Shown here: positions 26,201-37,122 of the stretch, piece after piece
How positions within the stretch are numbered: the first letter of the stretch is position 1
Layout of the letters: every line of letters begins with the position of its first letter
Origin: Carya illinoinensis
Taxonomy: Eukaryota; Streptophyta; Magnoliopsida; Fagales; Juglandaceae
NCBI RefSeq assembly: GCF_018687715.1
Contig: NC_056752.1
Location: 41,576,501-41,640,500, forward strand
Length of the DNA: 64,000 bases
Direction: 5' to 3'
The notes under the pieces: generated by a model
Seen by the model: only the letters and a program-made list of their open reading frames with translations
Told to the model about the DNA's origin: nothing
Databases searched by the model: none
Program-made: the position numbers and the translations under genes

Positions 26201-26830
26201 GAGTCTATTGGTCCGCTAGACTCATTGACTACTGGGAGCATCAATTGGTTATTCTGGGGCTAGGATGGTAAGACAAGATCCAGCTATGGATGTATGAGTA
26301 TTTATGCCTTCTATATCCATGATTTAAGAACTAGAACTATAGAACACAGCAAACAAGTTGGATTAAGACAACTCCAAAATGTTTAACATCCAAAGATCAA
26401 CACAACAACACAGAAAAATTTACCAATCAACTTTGCCTTTTGGCTAAAAAAACAAAACTTTTGAATTATATATTAGTAGGCCTTTCATAGAAACACGAAT
26501 TAGAAATGAGGCCCATAATCATAAACAATAGATAGATTTTGTATTTGGGCGATTTTGAAAAGTAGAAATTGTTCTTTATTTTTGGATTTCATACATCTCT
26601 TTTCTGTCCATATTTTGTCCATAACTAATGAACTTTGTTATTTTTGAGTGATGGGAGAATAGAGTATTTTTATTTTGAAAACTTTTCAAATTCATTGCCA
26701 AGTACCAAATAAAAAAAGATTATAAAATTAAAAATAAACTTATTCTCGTGAAAAATAACATTGGAAATTTGGATGAAGCTATTTTTTTTCCTATTAAAGC
26801 TTTTAGCTTCTTGACATTGTACTAATGAAG

Positions 26831-26934
26831 TTTTGTCTTCCACAGTGTCATCGACAAGGACCAATAAGTAAAAATATACTACAAGAAAAATTAAATTTAA
26901 GCTTTGTCTTCCACAGTGTCTTTGGCAAGGCCAG
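26831..26934. repeat. 71-bp-period tandem duplication
   Basis: TTTGTCTTCCACAGTGTC followed by a CAAGGACC/CAAGGCC stretch occurs near 26832 and again near 26903, inside the presumed 5' intron of the hAT transposase gene. ACTACAAGAAAAA strings recur close by (26879 and 27023). Confidence 0.55.
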
Positions 26935-27114
26935 TGCTACTTTAAGTGTGTGTGGGCACTGGGTATGTAAACTATAACAATGAAGGAAGGTGGAGATCCG
27001 TTATTTTAATTTGAACTCTATACTACAAGAAAAATAACTTATTGAAGTGAAAGAACAACCAACTAAAACCCATATAATTTGTCTATTCAAGTGAAAGAAA
27101 AATGAACAATGAAC

Positions 27115-27240
27115 TTACCAAAAGAGAGAGAAGCCGTTCGATGGGAGGGGAAGCGACACCGTGCGATGGCCTAGGAAGCAACGCTGCGATGGCGTGAGGG
27201 AGAGGGTGGGCGACGGCAAGCTAGGGTTTGTATATATTGG
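27115..27240 (-). promoter_or_regulatory. Leader exon and TATA region of the hAT transposase gene
   Basis: On the minus strand a TATATAC motif (about 27228-27235) is followed by AAACCCTAGCTTGCCGTCGC and a GC-rich leader that ends at a good splice donor (TTTTGGTAAGTT, 27115-27124). The layout, a TATA box, a GC-rich non-coding leader, a long intron and then the transposase, fits plant hAT genes. The acceptor was not located. Confidence 0.4.
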
Positions 27241-28002
27241 GAAGTCTGAATTTGCCAATTCGGGAACTAGGTCTGGGAGTGGAGACTCAGGGAGTGGATT
27301 GTGGGGAGATTGCCTGTAGGAGTGGCCCAGTGGGCAGCAGGCTGGCCTGCTTCCATTATGTTTTTGGGCTTTTTAATTTTTATATTCCCAAATTTTAAAC
27401 TATACCCTATTTTAAAAAATATCAAATTAAAATTTTAATCTTAAAGTTTGTTTTCAACTTATCAATTATCATTCTATTTATGATTTTTATAATTATAATT
27501 TTTTCCATCACTCAATTTAATTGTTAGTATTAATTAATGAAAGTTATTAATCTTCTAGTTGTACTCTAGTATTGATTATGGACAATTACATGCTATAGTC
27601 TATACTCTATAGGCATGTACTATTGTGATTAATAACATGTAATACTAATTTATAATAACTAAAGTATAATAACTAGTATTATATATTAGTATAATAGTAT
27701 TGCAAATTTACATGTCGTGCTACTGTACTAAATTTATAGATTATTAGTCTTTGTATATTAGTATTAAATGTTATTCTAAATTAATATTACAAGTTATTAA
27801 ATTTTTTTATTATACATCAGTAAATGTTTACATATGTCATACACTGTTATTAGTCAATTTAGTCTACTTATATAGTTATATTATAGTATAAATATATTAT
27901 TTAGGAACAATAAATAGTTAATACTATTATTGAAATTAAATAACTATATAAGTTAAGTTATACTTATATTTACATAGAATATATATAATGAATGTTTTAT
28001 TA

Positions 28003-29773
28003 GTCATACACTATTATTAGTCAATTTAGTCTACTGATATTATTTAGGGAAAAAATTAGGTTATAATAATTAACCCATGGAATCATGCTAGTATATTATT
28101 AAATTAAACTAACGATGTTACTGTATAAGATATAGTTATATAAAATCTATATTAATATAATCAAAACTTTAGTTATTATAAACTAGTATTACATGTTATT
28201 ATAAATTTATTATTTATATATTAGTGTTATATGTTATTATATATTAGTATTACAATGTTACATGTTATTATGCATTTTACTATTTATACATTATTATTAC
28301 ATGTAACGCGCATATTTATACATTAGTAATTTAGTTTGGGAAACGCTTCAGATCGGACAATCCTAGAAGTGGAGAATAGCAGAGACGAATGAACTTGTGA
28401 CACGTAAGTGCCCCTCAACTAGCCTGGTGCGCTGCGTTGCAGATGAATGTTTCTCTGTTTCTGTTGAGCCCCTCACCCGAGTCACCCCAACCCTCTCTCT
28501 CTCTCTCTCTCTCACCCATCGAAAACCTCTCTCTGTCGAACCGAAAACTTCTCATTCTCCTTCGCGTTCACAAGTTGTTGAGACAGGAACAACTATGGGT
28601 GTTGACTCATACGCAAGCACCCACTGACGTTGCAGGGTGTCGGTAATCAGTATATGATGCCATAGATGTTACTCCAAAGAATAGAGAATTTAAGCCATAA
28701 CCCTAACCGTAGCACTCTAACTATCTACTGCAACCACGAACTCACAGTCACGGCAATTTGGTTTTGTTACAAAGTCGAAATTTTATTCCCAATAATTTTT
28801 TTTCATATCCATATCTTGAATGTTAACCAAAAACATTTGGAAGAAAAAATCACGATTTTTTTTTTGTTCATTTCCCAGGTTTTCTCAGCAACCAAACAAC
28901 ACTAAGACTAAACTTAGGCGGCCTCAAAATCTTCAAGAAACAACTTCCAAATGTATAAAAATTCGTCAGACTTCAAAGCAAACACAGATCATCAAATTCA
29001 AGAAAAATTGCAAAAACTAGAGATTTCTTGCATTCACAAGTGGGGGACGAAAAACAAACGAAATGAAAAGGGGGAAATATTTGGTTTGCCTTTGTTCATT
29101 TGCAGAAAAATCTGGTTTCGGTTTTATGGGGGGAGGGAGGGAGGGAGAGAGAGAGACCGCACGTAGAGAATCGAAGGAGAGACAGAGAGACCAACGGATG
29201 GGTTTGGTTTTGCTTGGATGGGTTCGAAACAGAGAGAGGTGAAGCAGAGAGAGAGAGAGAGAGGTGTTTTGCTTGATAGGTTCGAAGAGAGAGGTTGAGA
29301 AAGGGGATTTGTTTCCCTGCATCGCGGCAGTCATAACTTGCTTTTGTCTCACTGACGTGTCTATCACCTATTAGCCTCCGTTAAATACGAGTTGTAGGAT
29401 TGTCCGGTTTGAAGTTATTCCCATTTAGTTTTACTATGTTACATGGTAGTAATATTGAAACATCATGAGCCATGATGTAATGTTTGCATACACTAAACTA
29501 TTATTAGTCAATTTAGTCTATATATTATAGTATAAATATATTATTTTATAATCATTAACCCATGTAGCCATGCTAGTATATTATTAAATTTAACTAACTA
29601 TATAAGATATAGTTATATAAAATCTATATAATCAACTTTAGTTATTATACATTAGTATTACACATTATAAATTTATTATTTATATATTAGTGTTACATGT
29701 TATATTATACATTAGTATTCCAATGTTATTAAGCATTTTAGTATTTATACATTATTATTACATGTTATTATAT
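28003..29773. repeat. ~290-bp AT-rich direct duplication flanking a MULE
   Basis: The segment at about 28003-28306 (ATACACTATTATTAGTCAAT ... CTTTAGTTATTAT ... TATTTATACATTATTATTAC) recurs in the same orientation at about 29487-29773 with roughly 85-90% identity by eye. A shorter third copy of its start lies near 27836-27900. The two main copies lie either side of the Mutator-like element, so the repeat array predates or accompanies that insertion. Confidence 0.65.
28338..29422. mobile_element. Non-autonomous Mutator-like element, 1085 bp, 9-bp TSD
   Basis: The inverted ends are GGGAAACGCTTCAGATCGGA and GGGAATAACTTCAAACCGGA (reverse complement of the right end), and both continue with CAATCCTA. 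A 9-bp duplication ATTTAGTTT lies at 28329-28337 and 29423-29431. The interior has a CT-rich segment with a (CT)n tract near 28492-28512, and a GA-rich segment (29130-29295). Both look like captured plant promoter/leader sequence, as in Pack-MULEs, but I cannot name a source gene. No transposase is encoded. Confidence 0.85.
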
Positions 29774-29825
29774 TTATCTAATTAATATATAGAAAAACAC
29801 TTATTTTTATAAAATATGTACATTA

Positions 29826-29937
29826 TCAGAGTCGGAGTCAAAATGAAATATCGAATCAGAGCGAAGTGAATCCGCTCTGCTTGGCTTCCGACTTGTCAGA
29901 GCCAAAGCAGAGTTAGGATTAGAGTCGGATTTTTGCT
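29826..29937. repeat. Right subterminal repeats and terminus of the hAT element
   Basis: AGAGTCGGAGTC, GAATCAGAGCGAAG, CCGACTTGTCAGAGC and AGAGTCGGATTTTTGCTCAA precede the terminal CCCTA. This is the counterpart of the motif cluster at 23161-23272. Confidence 0.55.
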
Positions 29938-32077
29938 CAACCCTAGCGACCAGACAGGATGAAACTTTAAATCACATAGGGAAGATAATGTTTTAAAACA
30001 AAAGTCTACAGGGGCCACCTGTAAGCCTGCCATGTGCGCACTGTTGCCTTGCCCACCCCAGGCAGGGGCCAAGCAAGGGGGACAGGCAGACCACATGTAG
30101 AGGCCCTGCCGCCCACCCCTAGTTGTTGGAAGGTGTTCTCAGCCAAAAGAGTGCCCAGCTTCTGCGTTATGGAAAAAGAATTTAAAATTTAACATGAGGA
30201 GACGTAATCTCATATAGAATCAAGAACTGCACACTTGGACCTAATTTTGTAAGTCAAGCTTTGGAATCACTATCAGCATCAAAACAACGACCAACATTAA
30301 TTGAGAATCTGAGATCACAAATGCAGCTTATGGAGAGAGAAATTCCCATGTTATATTATGAGACTTTAAAAAGCCAAATTGATTAACAACTAGAGACAGG
30401 TAAAAGCTACATAAATCTACAATTTCAGAGGCAGAGATATTCATTTGGCATTTCATATATTTTATTTGCATTAAATCTGGCATCCATCCTTCCACAAACG
30501 AGAGTCTTCCAAGGCAATGCAGATTCGGGGAAGGTTGTTTCTGGAGCGCCATGGGATCATATAACTTAAAAAAAAATGTTTTCATAATTTGATGAAGTAA
30601 GATGATATAGAATCATCAGGTAATATATGTGAAGTGCACACAATGACATCGCAAAGGTTCAGCGATGACATCGAGCTCCTACCCCATTAACTGCGACAGC
30701 CCTGCAAGCACCAGCAAACGCAAAGTTAAGTCCAACAATATTCCAGTCGCTAATTAAAATGCAAGTCCCACTTGTCAAATAGAGCATATAGTTTCTTGTT
30801 TTATTATTAAGTCAAACAAAGCATATAGTTGTCACAAAATATATTGTAAAGGTCAGTTAACAAATTCTGGATCATAAAGAGCCAAGTTCTATCCATCAGA
30901 ATATATTAAACATCATTGTGGCCCCAGATGCTTAGATATTCATATGATTATGAGAGCTTCTGGGGGCCGGATGTGGTATAATGGTACACAGCCACATCAG
31001 CTAGTTAATATTGTTACAGTGGACGCCGGCAGAGCAAATGGAAAGCTTCTGTCAGCCGGTTCCTCTCTCTCTCTCTAGCCAGCGCATCACTCTCAATTAC
31101 CATGATCATGAATGCTCCACATGGCATTAACAACACCAAGAAAGATTTAACCTTTTTCTGTTGTGCAAGCATCTAACAATTCAAAACTTAACTAAATGAT
31201 CGTCAATATCTATTTATAACCACCCTTTACGACATTGATCAGATGGTCAAACGTGAATTTAGAATAATGCGAACGCCTTTGGACAGACACCAAAGAAGCA
31301 AGCATCCAAGCAAGAAATGATCTGTAAAACAATGGATTACCATACGCCACTCCTGATCTTGCCTCCCTTCTGGTGGGAACGGAGTGTTTTTTCTTTCCGT
31401 TGATAAATATCACTCCAGCATTTTCTAAATATTTCTGCCACGAACCCATTGTGCTTGTCCCTTGTGGCTCTGAAAGAGGGAAAGTGAAAGTTTTATCGGC
31501 AGTCTCTAGGTCTATGCTAAGCATAATAGAATGCTAACGTGTCTCTCTCATTTGGAGACTCCCCATTTGTTTTAATTTGGGCTGCGTCACAGAGGATCAA
31601 TATACGACATCTAGAACTATGTTATCAGCTTTGTATTCTCTGTATTCCTTTCTCTGTTCCCTCCCCGAACAAAAAATATCAACATCTTCCTCCTCCCATT
31701 TCTTCCATCTCCATACTTGATTTTCTCACAGTTACCATAACTCCAAAGTTCCTAATTAATCTTGAAATTTACAGAAATAAAAACCAAAGTATTCTGCAGA
31801 AACTAAATTGGGCTGTTCTAATCTTTTGTGGGATAATTTTTGTACACAGAAAAAAGGAAGAAATGGCTGATGAAAATTAGAAACTAATCTGGGTTGTTCT
31901 AATTTTTGCAGGATAAATTGGGGTTATTCATACACGAAAATATGCAACATTTTAGAAAGCCCCTCAATCAACCAGAAACCAAGAACCCATATTAAAAACT
32001 TTGAAATACACGAATGAAAGTATGAAAAGTCGAGGAGATGAAGTAGACCTTCTGAACTCTGTCAAAAGACCTTGACA
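29938..32077. other. Intergenic DNA, possible second hAT-like end
   Basis: CCTGCCGCCCACCCCTAG at about 30103-30120 resembles a reversed hAT terminus (TAGGGGTGGGCGG), suggesting that another old element ended here; no partner end was proved. The minus frames at 30328-30585 (85 codons) and 31210-31524 (104 codons, no recognised family) have nothing to support them as genes. CT microsatellite traces lie near 31060. Confidence 0.4.
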
Positions 32078-32170
32078 GAAAAGTTCCCCAATCCACTTAA
32101 CTTTAACCAGCTTGGCTACCCCAAAATTTCCAGACCCAATTACTTTCAAAATCTCATTACCGTTCCACAG
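32078..32170 (-). pseudogene. SnRK2-type protein kinase N-terminal fragment
   Basis: The minus strand reads EILKVIGSGNFGVAKLVK, then VKWIGELF. It matches the first exon of plant SnRK2 kinases (M-[DE]-RYEI.K.IGSGNFGVA.LV.DK....LFAVK) and keeps the glycine-rich ATP loop GSGNFG. The start codon position reads TGTGGAACGG instead of ATGGA(A/C)CGGT, and an extra base follows (AATGAG for TATGAG). After ELF a small deletion shifts the frame where AVK should appear, and a stop follows. None of the later kinase exons (HRD, DFG) is seen nearby. It is a dead, isolated fragment, about 30 of roughly 340 residues. Confidence 0.7.
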
Positions 32171-32807
32171 TTTCAGAAATACCAAAATAGAAGACTAGCC
32201 AAATCAATCTCTATCTTTCCCCAGCTACCCACTGTCATCTTGTGGTGGAGAGGTTTAGGCTAAGTATGGGTGTTGTTCAGTTCATGTATTCTCATCATTT
32301 GGGTCGTATACAAGGCAAAATTCACCAAGTGTTCACAGCAGTGAAACATTGAGACAGAAAGAGAGAGATTAGACACATTGAAGTATGTTTGAGATAAGAA
32401 GGGAAATATCGGGCAGGGTATAGATTGTAGAAATTGGCCAGAGGCCCAGGTGAGCGACGATGGCTCCAGGTGGCAGAGAGAATAGGTCGAGTCTGGAAAT
32501 GCAGATATATGCAGATGGGGTTGTAGATGAGGGAGATGCAGAAAGATTTTATTTATGTGGCATCAATCTAGTGAGACACCTTTTAGTTGAACACAGTGGG
32601 AGGTTGATGTGTCAAGCTCCCATTGGGTGGTGTTAAGTAACACCTAACGCCACGTCTGACCAGAATTTAGATTCTATATATACATCTATATATACATATA
32701 TATAGATGTATGTACCTATTGAGAGAGAGAGAGGCGTAGTGTGTGCAAACATTGCAAATCAAAGTAATCAATTCATTCACTAATACTTGGCTGGTGTTTA
32801 AAGAAAA
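32171..32807. other. Spacer upstream of the SnRK2 fragment
   Basis: No gene seen. A mirror/palindromic stretch of TATATACATC and GATGTATGTA lies near 32680-32715, next to a GA repeat (32722-32733). If the SnRK2 fragment came with its promoter, it would be here on the minus strand, but nothing distinguishes it. Confidence 0.35.
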
Positions 32808-35215
32808 GTTTTTTTTTATTAGTAAATAGGAATTTTATTAAATATAGGCAAAGCCAAGTACAGGGAACATATACAAGAACCACACCTATGCATGACTATC
32901 TAAAGATACAAGAAAGTCATGTACCTTCATGCCATTAAAGTCTATTACAATCAACCGATGGAATAACGTATGAAGAAAAAAAGTTATAATCTCGTCCATT
33001 GTCCGTTCACGATCCTCAAAACTCCAATCATTCCTCTCCATCCACATGCACCACCATAGGCAAATCGATATCATCTTCCACATCACTGTGATTTGAGAAT
33101 TGCCTCGAATGCCTTGCTAGCTGGCCAAGAAGTCAACAACCTTTCTTGGCATTACCCAAACAAGTCCCACTCTAGCAAAGATATTATTCCATAAGCTCAT
33201 GGCTACATCACAATGTAATAATAGGTGATCCACAAACTCCCCACTTTTCTTACACATATAGCACCAATTCAATACTATTAGTCGGCATTTTCTTAGATTA
33301 TCTAAGGTAAGAATCTTCCCCAGTGAAGTTGTCCATACAAAAAAAGAAGCTTTTAGGGGGGCCTTAGTCTTCCATTTGTTCTTCCATGGGAATGTTCTTG
33401 TAGAATGTGTCGTGAGGGACTTGTAGTATGACTGTACAGTAAAATTCCCCTTCTTGGATTGTGACCAAATATTCTTATCTGCTCCTCCAATCAATCTACA
33501 AGTATACACAAGGTTGAAGAAATCTGTAAATGTGTCGATTTCCCAATCTTGGGCAGCTCTAAGGAAAGTGATATTCCATTGAGGAGAGCCACTAGAGAGA
33601 TCCATGAGCTCTGCTGCGGAAGCCTCATTTCTTCGAGCGATGCCATATAGTGTTGGGTAAGTTTCTTTGAGGATTCGATGTCCTCACCATAGGTCATTCC
33701 AAAATTTAATTATGGAACCATCCCCAACTGCAAAACTAGTGCATCAATGAAGATTGGTCCAGCCTCTTCTTATTTGTTTCCAAAGCCCCACCCCATGTGA
33801 TCCACTCACCTCATTCGAGCACCATCCTCCCCACAGTCCACTATATTTCAACTCCATATCACCCTCAATAAAGCTCCCCCCTCTTCGTGGTATCTCCATA
33901 ACTATTTACCCAATAAAGCCTTGTTAAAAACCAACAAATTCCAAATTCCCAGCTTGCCTTCTCATATAGGGATACAAACACTCCCCACCCAAAAAAAAAG
34001 GAAGTCTCTGTGCAATTTCTCTATCCAGTGAGCCACTTTGCATGGTATTGGAAATAAAGATAAATAAGTCAGCAGGTTGGATAGAGTACTTTTTATCAAC
34101 ATAACTCTACCACCTTTGGACAAATACATCGTCTTCCAACTTGCCAGTTTACCCTCCATGTTTTCCAGCACTCCATCCCAAATAGACAGGGATTTAAAGG
34201 ATGCACCCAATGGAAGACCGAGATACTTCATACACAAGGTGGAGACTTTGCATCCCAACATATTGGCCAAACTCAAAACACTTGAAACAATTCCCACTAG
34301 AACTAATTTTGACGTGGCGAGATTCACTTTCAAACCCGAAGCCGCTTCAAAGCAAAGTAAAAGAGCTCGCAAGGCTGGAATATGATTATGACTAGCCCCA
34401 CAAAAGACAAGAGTATCAAGCAAATAATAAAAGGTGAGTCATCTCAAGTGTGCCGATTCTTGCCTTCCCTACGACAAATCTAGATAAAAATCCACCTTCC
34501 ACAAGACCTGCGATCATTTTACTAAAAGCTTCCATTATGAAAACAAAGAGTAATGGAGATAGGGGATCACCTTGCCTCAAACCCCTTGAACTTCCAAAGA
34601 AACCCATTGGGATAGAAACATACAATGGAGATGTAAAATTTGATCCAAGAGCACCACCTCGCTCCAAGTCCACACCTCTCGAGCATGTGTAACAAAATAT
34701 TCCATTTTACACGATCATATGCCTTCTCCATGTTAAGTTTGCATAATAAACCAGGTTCACCCGACTTGATGTGACTCTCCAAGCATTCATTGGCAATGAG
34801 AACCGAGTCAAGATTTGCCGACCTCGGATGAATGCATTTTGGGGCTTGGATATGATCTTCTCCAATACTGTACTCAATCGAATAGCCAATACATTCGAAA
34901 GGATTTTGTACATTCCACTCACCAAGCTAATAGGACGGATTATTTAAAAAATAAAAATAAAAAAATAAATAAATAAAAGAAGAAGAAGAAATAAAGAAAG
35001 AAAGAAAATAAAGAAGAAGAAGAAAGAAAGAAAGAAGCTAATAGGACGGAAGTCCTTAATCTCCACCACCACAGGCTTCTTTGGGATAAGAGTAATGAAA
35101 GTGGCATTAAGGCTTCTTTCAAAAATACCTTGTTCATGAAACTCTTGGAAGAAGCTTATGATGTTGTCTTTAAGTACCTCCCAACATGCCTTAAAAAAGG
35201 CCATAATGAACCCAT
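32808..35215 (-). mobile_element. L1-type LINE retrotransposon, 5'-truncated and broken
   Basis: On the minus strand the reverse transcriptase begins with [10 protein letters not shown]...DFRPIS (from 35204). It continues through [28 protein letters not shown] and [15 protein letters not shown], then ASGLKVNLATSK, CMKYLGLPLGASFK and ASWKTMYLSKGGRVMLIKS. A zf-RVT domain follows (33605-33117; WKTKAPLKASFFVWT ... CYMCKK.GEFVDHLLLHC), then the tail WMERNDWSFEDRERTMDE. The catalytic FADD box is destroyed: at 34411-34425 it reads L-F-A-stop after loss of two bases. The 3' end is an A-tail (T-run near 32809-32818). The endonuclease domain is absent. Confidence 0.92.
34924..35050. repeat. 95-bp purine tract inserted in the LINE with a 16-bp duplication
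   Basis: AAGCTAATAGGACGGA is present at 34924-34939 and again at 35035-35050. Between them lie 95 bp of only A and G on the + strand apart from a few T (AAATAAATA, then GAAGAAGAA and GAAAGAAAG). It interrupts the reverse transcriptase between DFRPIS and the next block. The long direct repeat with an A-rich insert fits insertion of a retrotransposed tail fragment; replication slippage is the alternative. Confidence 0.8.
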
Positions 35216-35224
35216 CAGGACTCA

Positions 35225-35400
35225 GATAGGTATTTAAAATTTAGTACCTAGCATTACTCGTTGGCTACTTCCTCGTTGTAATGCTAGGTAATTTAGGTAC
35301 TAACATTACCCGTCTTTAGAATTTAGTACCTAGCATTACCCGTCTTTAAGTACCTAGCATTACTCGTTGGCTACTTGGGATTTAGAATTTAGGAAAGTTT
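35225..35400. repeat. Short direct and inverted repeat cluster (AGTACCTAGCATTAC)
   Basis: A 28-bp identical direct repeat beginning AGTACCTAGCATTACTCG occurs at 35243-35270 and 35349-35376. A third copy of its first half lies near 35322, and an inverted version (GTAATGCTAGGTAATTTAGG) near 35278. It directly abuts the truncated 5' end of the LINE. Confidence 0.7.
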
Positions 35401-35642
35401 CAAATTGGCTAGTCCTTTTAGGGTTATAATGAAGATGTGGCTAGAGTTTACCCTAAGGCATTACATATGGCATTGGAGCCACCTAGTAAGTCTTTATATG
35501 AAACTAGAGCACTGCATAACACGACCCTAAAGAGGACATAAGAAAATTAAAAAGAGTTTGTAACACCCCAGTCCCAAATTGGGAATATGAATAACCCCCC
35601 CACATACAGTGGGTAGGTTATAAGTCACATAGTGGTTACTAA

Positions 35643-35917
35643 GGGGCTATTTGGGAAAAACATCCCATCTCATCTCATCTCAAAATTTCCTTCACAAGCA
35701 TCACTCAAACACAACCACTTTTCAATTCAAATTTTTAGCTTTTTCATTTAATCATTGCAACTTTCCCAAATTTTCAAACAAAAATACAACAAATAATTCA
35801 ACTTTTTCAAAACCCAAAGCAAAAATAATATCAAAAAATTATATTCTAACAATATTTTAATTTTATAATATTTTTATTCAACTTTTTCCCTCTCATTTCT
35901 CAAAACCCAATAAAACA

Positions 35918-35962
<45 letters not shown>

Positions 35963-36010
35963 ATATAACCCAATAAAACATCTTAATTCAAACAATTTAC
36001 AAACATCCCC
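35643..36010. mobile_element. Tourist/PIF-Harbinger-like MITE, 368 bp, TSD TAA
   Basis: The inverted ends are GGGGCTATTTGGGAAAAAC and GGGGATGTTTGTAAATTG (reverse complement of the right end), flanked by TAA on both sides (35640-35642 and 36011-36013). That is the standard target of Tourist-like elements. CATCTCATCTCATCTC follows the left end. A run of about 38 T (35922-35959) followed by a repeated segment (AACCCAATAAAACATCTT on both sides of it) shows a secondary insertion or duplication inside the element. Confidence 0.7.
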
Positions 36011-36013
36011 TAA

Positions 36014-37112
36014 GTAAATGATAATGTACTTTATATGTTTTTTTTTAACAAGTATAATGTACTTTATATGTAAATCTAGGAACCTTCAAATTGACTAGTT
36101 TTTTGGGGTTATAGCATACATGTGGCTAGTGCTTATCCTTTGTCATCACAAAAATGCATTGAGCATAGTAATCCATGCAAATCTCACAAAGACATGTCAC
36201 AATTTGAAGCAAATATTGACTCAAAAAAGTATACAAGATCAATGCACAAGAGATGGCACTAGGAAGGATGTAATGTTACCAGGTTTGAAATTGTTAATGA
36301 CATGCTTGTCCTAGTCTAAACATAAATTTTGAAAATTCTTCAATTTTAGAAGGAAAAAAAATCATAAAATAAAATTCATGCCAAGGAACTCAAACATTTT
36401 TACAAATTTTGTTATAACACCCAAAATTCCAATTAATTTAAGAAGTAGACGGTAGAACTTCACCTAGACAAGGTGACCTATTTCCTCACATTTGGAAAAT
36501 CACCATCAACAATGAGCCATCACTTTTTTTTATCCTCTTTTTCTCTCTTTCTTTTTACACTGTGTGTGGACAAGAAGGGGCTACAACAAAATCCTACCCA
36601 CTAAAACGCAGGTATAATCAATCTCTCACATCCCATGCATTCATCTGCTTTTAATTTTCTAATATTCAGATAGATTTCAAGTTATCAAAAATAAAATCAG
36701 ACAACTTCCAATGTATAGGTGAATAATACGAAATGCCATCAGAAACAAGAAACACAGCTGGTAAAACAACATGCCTTCATAAACAGTACACAAGTAATTC
36801 ACATGTCCATACAAAAGCGATTAGCCTTAAACAAACATCAGCGATCATTATGAATAGGCATTTATCATTCTTAATACCAATTTCAAAAGGTACAAGCTTG
36901 ATTGTGCTTACTACCCCATGCTTTTATTGTATTTTTTTTATGAGGCACTTACACCCCTTGCTCACAAAGGCAAAACTCTTACGCTCACAAAATTCAAATA
37001 CCTTTACTAAGAAAAGACTTCGAAAAGAACAACTCAATTTATGGGATAAACACTTTCCTCTCAACTAAGAAAAGAACTGTTTGCAAATAATAAACCGTAT
37101 GAACAACTCGAT
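36014..37112. other. Intergenic DNA, no gene seen
   Basis: The segment near 36080-36135 (AAATTGACTAGTTTTTTGGG ... ATGTGGCTAGTGCTTA) is a diverged copy of 35405-35450, so the sequence around the Tourist-like element is itself partly duplicated. Open frames at 36120-36314 and 36733-37068 resemble nothing known. Confidence 0.45.
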
Positions 37113-37122
37113 TGCAAACTAA

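Larger units (their letters stand above)
23150..29937 (-). mobile_element. Degenerate hAT transposon, ~6.8 kb, TCCGACTC-type ends
   Basis: The right end reads, on the minus strand, TAGGGTTGAGCAAAAATCCG, a typical hAT terminal sequence. It is followed inward by repeated GACTC/TCCGACT/AGAGCGGA motifs (29826-29935). The left end carries the same kinds of motifs (TCCGACTTCGACTTTGTCGG, GCTCCGACTCTGACTCTAAC) at 23161-23270. Between them lie a broken hAT transposase on the minus strand, its leader exon and a long AT-rich block into which a Mutator-like element was inserted. The exact left terminus and 8-bp duplication could not be fixed, so the left boundary is approximate (within about 30 bp). Confidence 0.6.

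Noticed and set aside
31210..31524. 104-codon minus frame considered as a gene near the SnRK2 fragment
   Set aside because: It contains no kinase motif and no other domain I know; no supporting exon structure.
34077..34692. + strand frames of 102 and 80 codons
   Set aside because: They are complements of the LINE reverse transcriptase.
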